32,519 bases of DNA from DATDUP01 sp035290345 (GTDB lineage Bacteria > Patescibacteriota > Patescibacteriia > Magasanikbacterales > UBA922). Positions within the stretch are counted from its first letter, which is position 1. Each line of letters begins with the position of its first letter. The translations under genes and the position numbers were made by a program. The notes below the pieces were generated by a model. The model saw only the letters and a program-made list of their open reading frames with translations. It was not told the DNA's origin and searched no databases. Positions 31,566-32,519 of this stretch are shown one piece after another. Location: assembly GCA_035290345.1 (NCBI GenBank), contig DATDUP010000019.1:1-32519 (forward strand). Reading direction: 5' to 3'.

Positions 31566-32327
31566 TTATTTTGATATTTTATCAATTACTTTATCTCCGG
31601 CTTTTTTCACGTTTTCACCAACGACTTCTGCGGCTACGGCCCCGCGAAAAAATACGGTACTAAACTGATGGATTATAGCAGAAAACAGGATAGATGTCAA
31701 GATAAAGACCGACTTAACCATGGGCAGTATCCACAAAGCAAAAAAACTAAAAAGGGGAAAAATCAGGAAATAGGCCAAATCTGCCTTATTTAAGCCAATT
31801 TTTTGCTTCCGGTAATGAAAATATATCTCCAAAATGAGCAGAAGAGCAACAAATCCAGGCCAAACAATGTCATGGCTTTGTCCTAATTCAAAACCATAAA
31901 AATTCGTGTTAATTTTCCCAGGAAATTCAATAAAAGGATACAAGATCTTCATGATTTTGTCTCCGGTGATCCCGCGCAAGAACACTTGATACAAGAGAAC
32001 CAAGACCAAAATTTGAATCAGCAAGACCACCATCTTACTCCAAGGTTTAACCTTTTTTTGCTTTAATAAGCGCCGAATCTCTTCCTTCTTTAACACCTGA
32101 TCATTGATTAATTCCCGGTTAAGACGCTTTATTTCCTTGGCCACCTGTTCGTTTTTTACCCGATCCTTTTCACTAATCAAAGTAAAAGGCAAAAGTACCA
32201 AACGCAAAAGAATGGTCAGATAGACCACGGCCCAGCCAAGATTAGCTTCTGTCCAATTGTTATAAATCCAAATCAGCAGATTGAACAACGGCTGATATAG
32301 GAAATCGTGCCAAATCACCCCTAACAT
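31566..32327 (-). CDS. yidC: Membrane protein insertase YidC/Oxa1
   Basis: YidC inserts and folds membrane proteins. I choose the ATG at 32327 (MLGVIWHDFLYQPLFNLL), giving 253 residues. Earlier in-frame ATGs at 32342 and 32366 fall within the -10 and -35 hexamers of its own promoter. It has the 60KD_IMP core with helices at about 10-28, 40-55, 95-115, 150-165 and 190-225 and the cytoplasmic helical hairpin (EVAKEIKRLNRE region). It lacks the large periplasmic domain of proteobacterial YidC, like Gram-positive and Oxa1 forms. The usual neighbours rpmH and rnpA are not between it and the window edge. Confidence 0.92.
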   Translation of the reverse strand: MLGVIWHDFLYQPLFNLLIWIYNNWTEANLGWAVVYLTILLRLVLLPFTLISEKDRVKNEQVAKEIKRLNRELINDQVLKKEEIRRLLKQKKVKPWSKMVVLLIQILVLVLLYQVFLRGITGDKIMKILYPFIEFPGKINTNFYGFELGQSHDIVWPGFVALLLILEIYFHYRKQKIGLNKADLAYFLIFPLFSFFALWILPMVKSVFILTSILFSAIIHQFSTVFFRGAVAAEVVGENVKKAGDKVIDKISK

Positions 32328-32337
32328 ACATACCAAT

Positions 32338-32366
32338 ATCATACCAAAATTACTCTGGAAAGGCAA
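32338..32366 (-). promoter_or_regulatory. Promoter of yidC
   Basis: On the minus strand TTGCCT (32361-32366), a 17-nt spacer and TATGAT (32338-32343, with TGG extension) lie 10 nt before the chosen ATG, so the leader is about 3-4 nt. Confidence 0.6.
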
Positions 32367-32373
32367 ACCCTAC

Positions 32374-32402
32374 TTGACAAAGATCCTTTTCTCTGGTACC
32401 CT
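32374..32402 (+). promoter_or_regulatory. Promoter facing the right edge
   Basis: A perfect TTGACA (32374-32379), a 17-nt spacer and TACCCT (32397-32402, with TGG extension) lie back-to-back with the yidC promoter and drive transcription into the GC-rich element at the window end. Confidence 0.55.
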
Positions 32403-32408
32403 CCACCT

Positions 32409-32519
32409 TAACACCGTCCGCGGGCTGGCCGTAGGCCGGCCACCTTCACCGGCCACTGTCATTCAGTTCCGCTCTGAGTTAACTTCTTGCCTTGCATCAA
32501 CGACCAGTACCGCGGACGG
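32409..32519 (+). ncRNA. Candidate structured RNA or leader, may be cut by window edge
   Basis: No reading frame is convincing in this GC-rich 111-nt stretch. CCGTCCGCGG (32414-32423) is the exact reverse complement of CCGCGGACGG (32510-32519), so they could close a domain of 86 nt. Inside, GGCTGGCC-GTA-GGCCGGCC (32423-32441) can form a hairpin, and the GGCCGG within it can instead pair with CCGGCC near 32448-32454, giving mutually exclusive folds. It does not look like the conserved cores of RNase P RNA, SRP RNA or tmRNA. A riboswitch-like or attenuator leader, a small RNA, or a precursor processing stem are all possible. Confidence 0.4.

Noticed and set aside
32328..32366. Longer YidC starts at 32342 and 32366
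   Set aside because: Both codons fall inside the promoter hexamers, so the message would not include them in full if that promoter is used.
32409..32519. RNase P RNA, SRP RNA, tmRNA or rRNA at the right edge
   Set aside because: None of the conserved core sequences I know for these RNAs is visible; only a promoter and inverted-repeat structure are seen.
1..32519. CRISPR arrays, tRNA genes and tandem-repeat arrays
   Set aside because: I scanned by eye for repeat-spacer periodicity and for tRNA T-loop and acceptor features and saw none; a tRNAscan or CRISPR finder run would be the proper test.

Overview
The window looks like part of a chromosome from a Patescibacteria (Candidate Phyla Radiation) bacterium. 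This is inferred from gene content, with no database search. It has compact, short-gapped housekeeping operons, a minimal type IV pilus module, a membrane-anchored Clp-like AAA+ protein with a DnaJ-type cysteine motif, a solitary VirD4/TraD-like ATPase, a shortened HrcA and YidC, and several small membrane proteins of unknown function. Shine-Dalgarno sequences are scarce; several genes instead have a -10 hexamer 10-15 nt before the start codon, which suggests leaderless mRNAs.

Layout, left to right. 1-4054 (minus): pilM, a CheY-like receiver, a type IV pilin, a prepilin peptidase and the N-terminal part of ligA (cut by the window edge). 4162-9244 (plus): cysS with its own promoter and terminator, then a small soluble protein, a membrane-anchored VirD4-like ATPase and a 169-residue unknown protein, closed by a terminator. 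9289-10303: a GC-rich cassette between the terminators of two convergent operons, holding one unrecognised gene (minus) with a strong SD, a hairpin-rich leader and a structured 3' flank. 10329-14305 (minus): rplU with its own promoter, preceded in transcription by a three-gene unit (small membrane protein, Clp-like ATPase, DUF192 protein). 14504-16159 (minus): a minimal mraZ-rsmH-ftsL-like operon with an MraZ-type operator. 16317-17672 (minus): a beta-CASP metallo-beta-lactamase, divergent from 17778-21001 (plus): a membrane-anchored unknown protein, corA and murJ. 21047-25495 (plus): lepA, a 32-residue membrane peptide, a small membrane protein, recJ and an RNase HI. 25534-30862 (minus): the heat-shock operon hrcA-grpE-hsp20-dnaK-dnaJ plus a membrane protein, under a consensus-like promoter and a CIRCE-type operator. 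30966-32327 (minus): yidC and a band-7/SPFH protein. 32374-32519: a promoter facing the right edge, followed by GC-rich sequence whose ends form a perfect 10-bp inverted repeat, probably a structured RNA or leader that reaches or crosses the window edge.

Functionally the region covers protein quality control (HrcA/GrpE/Hsp20/DnaK/DnaJ, Clp-like), envelope building and division (MraZ, RsmH, FtsL-like, MurJ, YidC), DNA repair (LigA, RecJ, RNase H), translation (CysRS, L21, LepA) and surface pili. The least explained parts are the 9.3-10.3 kb cassette, the right-edge structured element and the Clp-like protein with a degenerate first ATPase site. No gene-free stretch exceeds 300 bases. I saw no tRNA, rRNA, CRISPR array or transposase.
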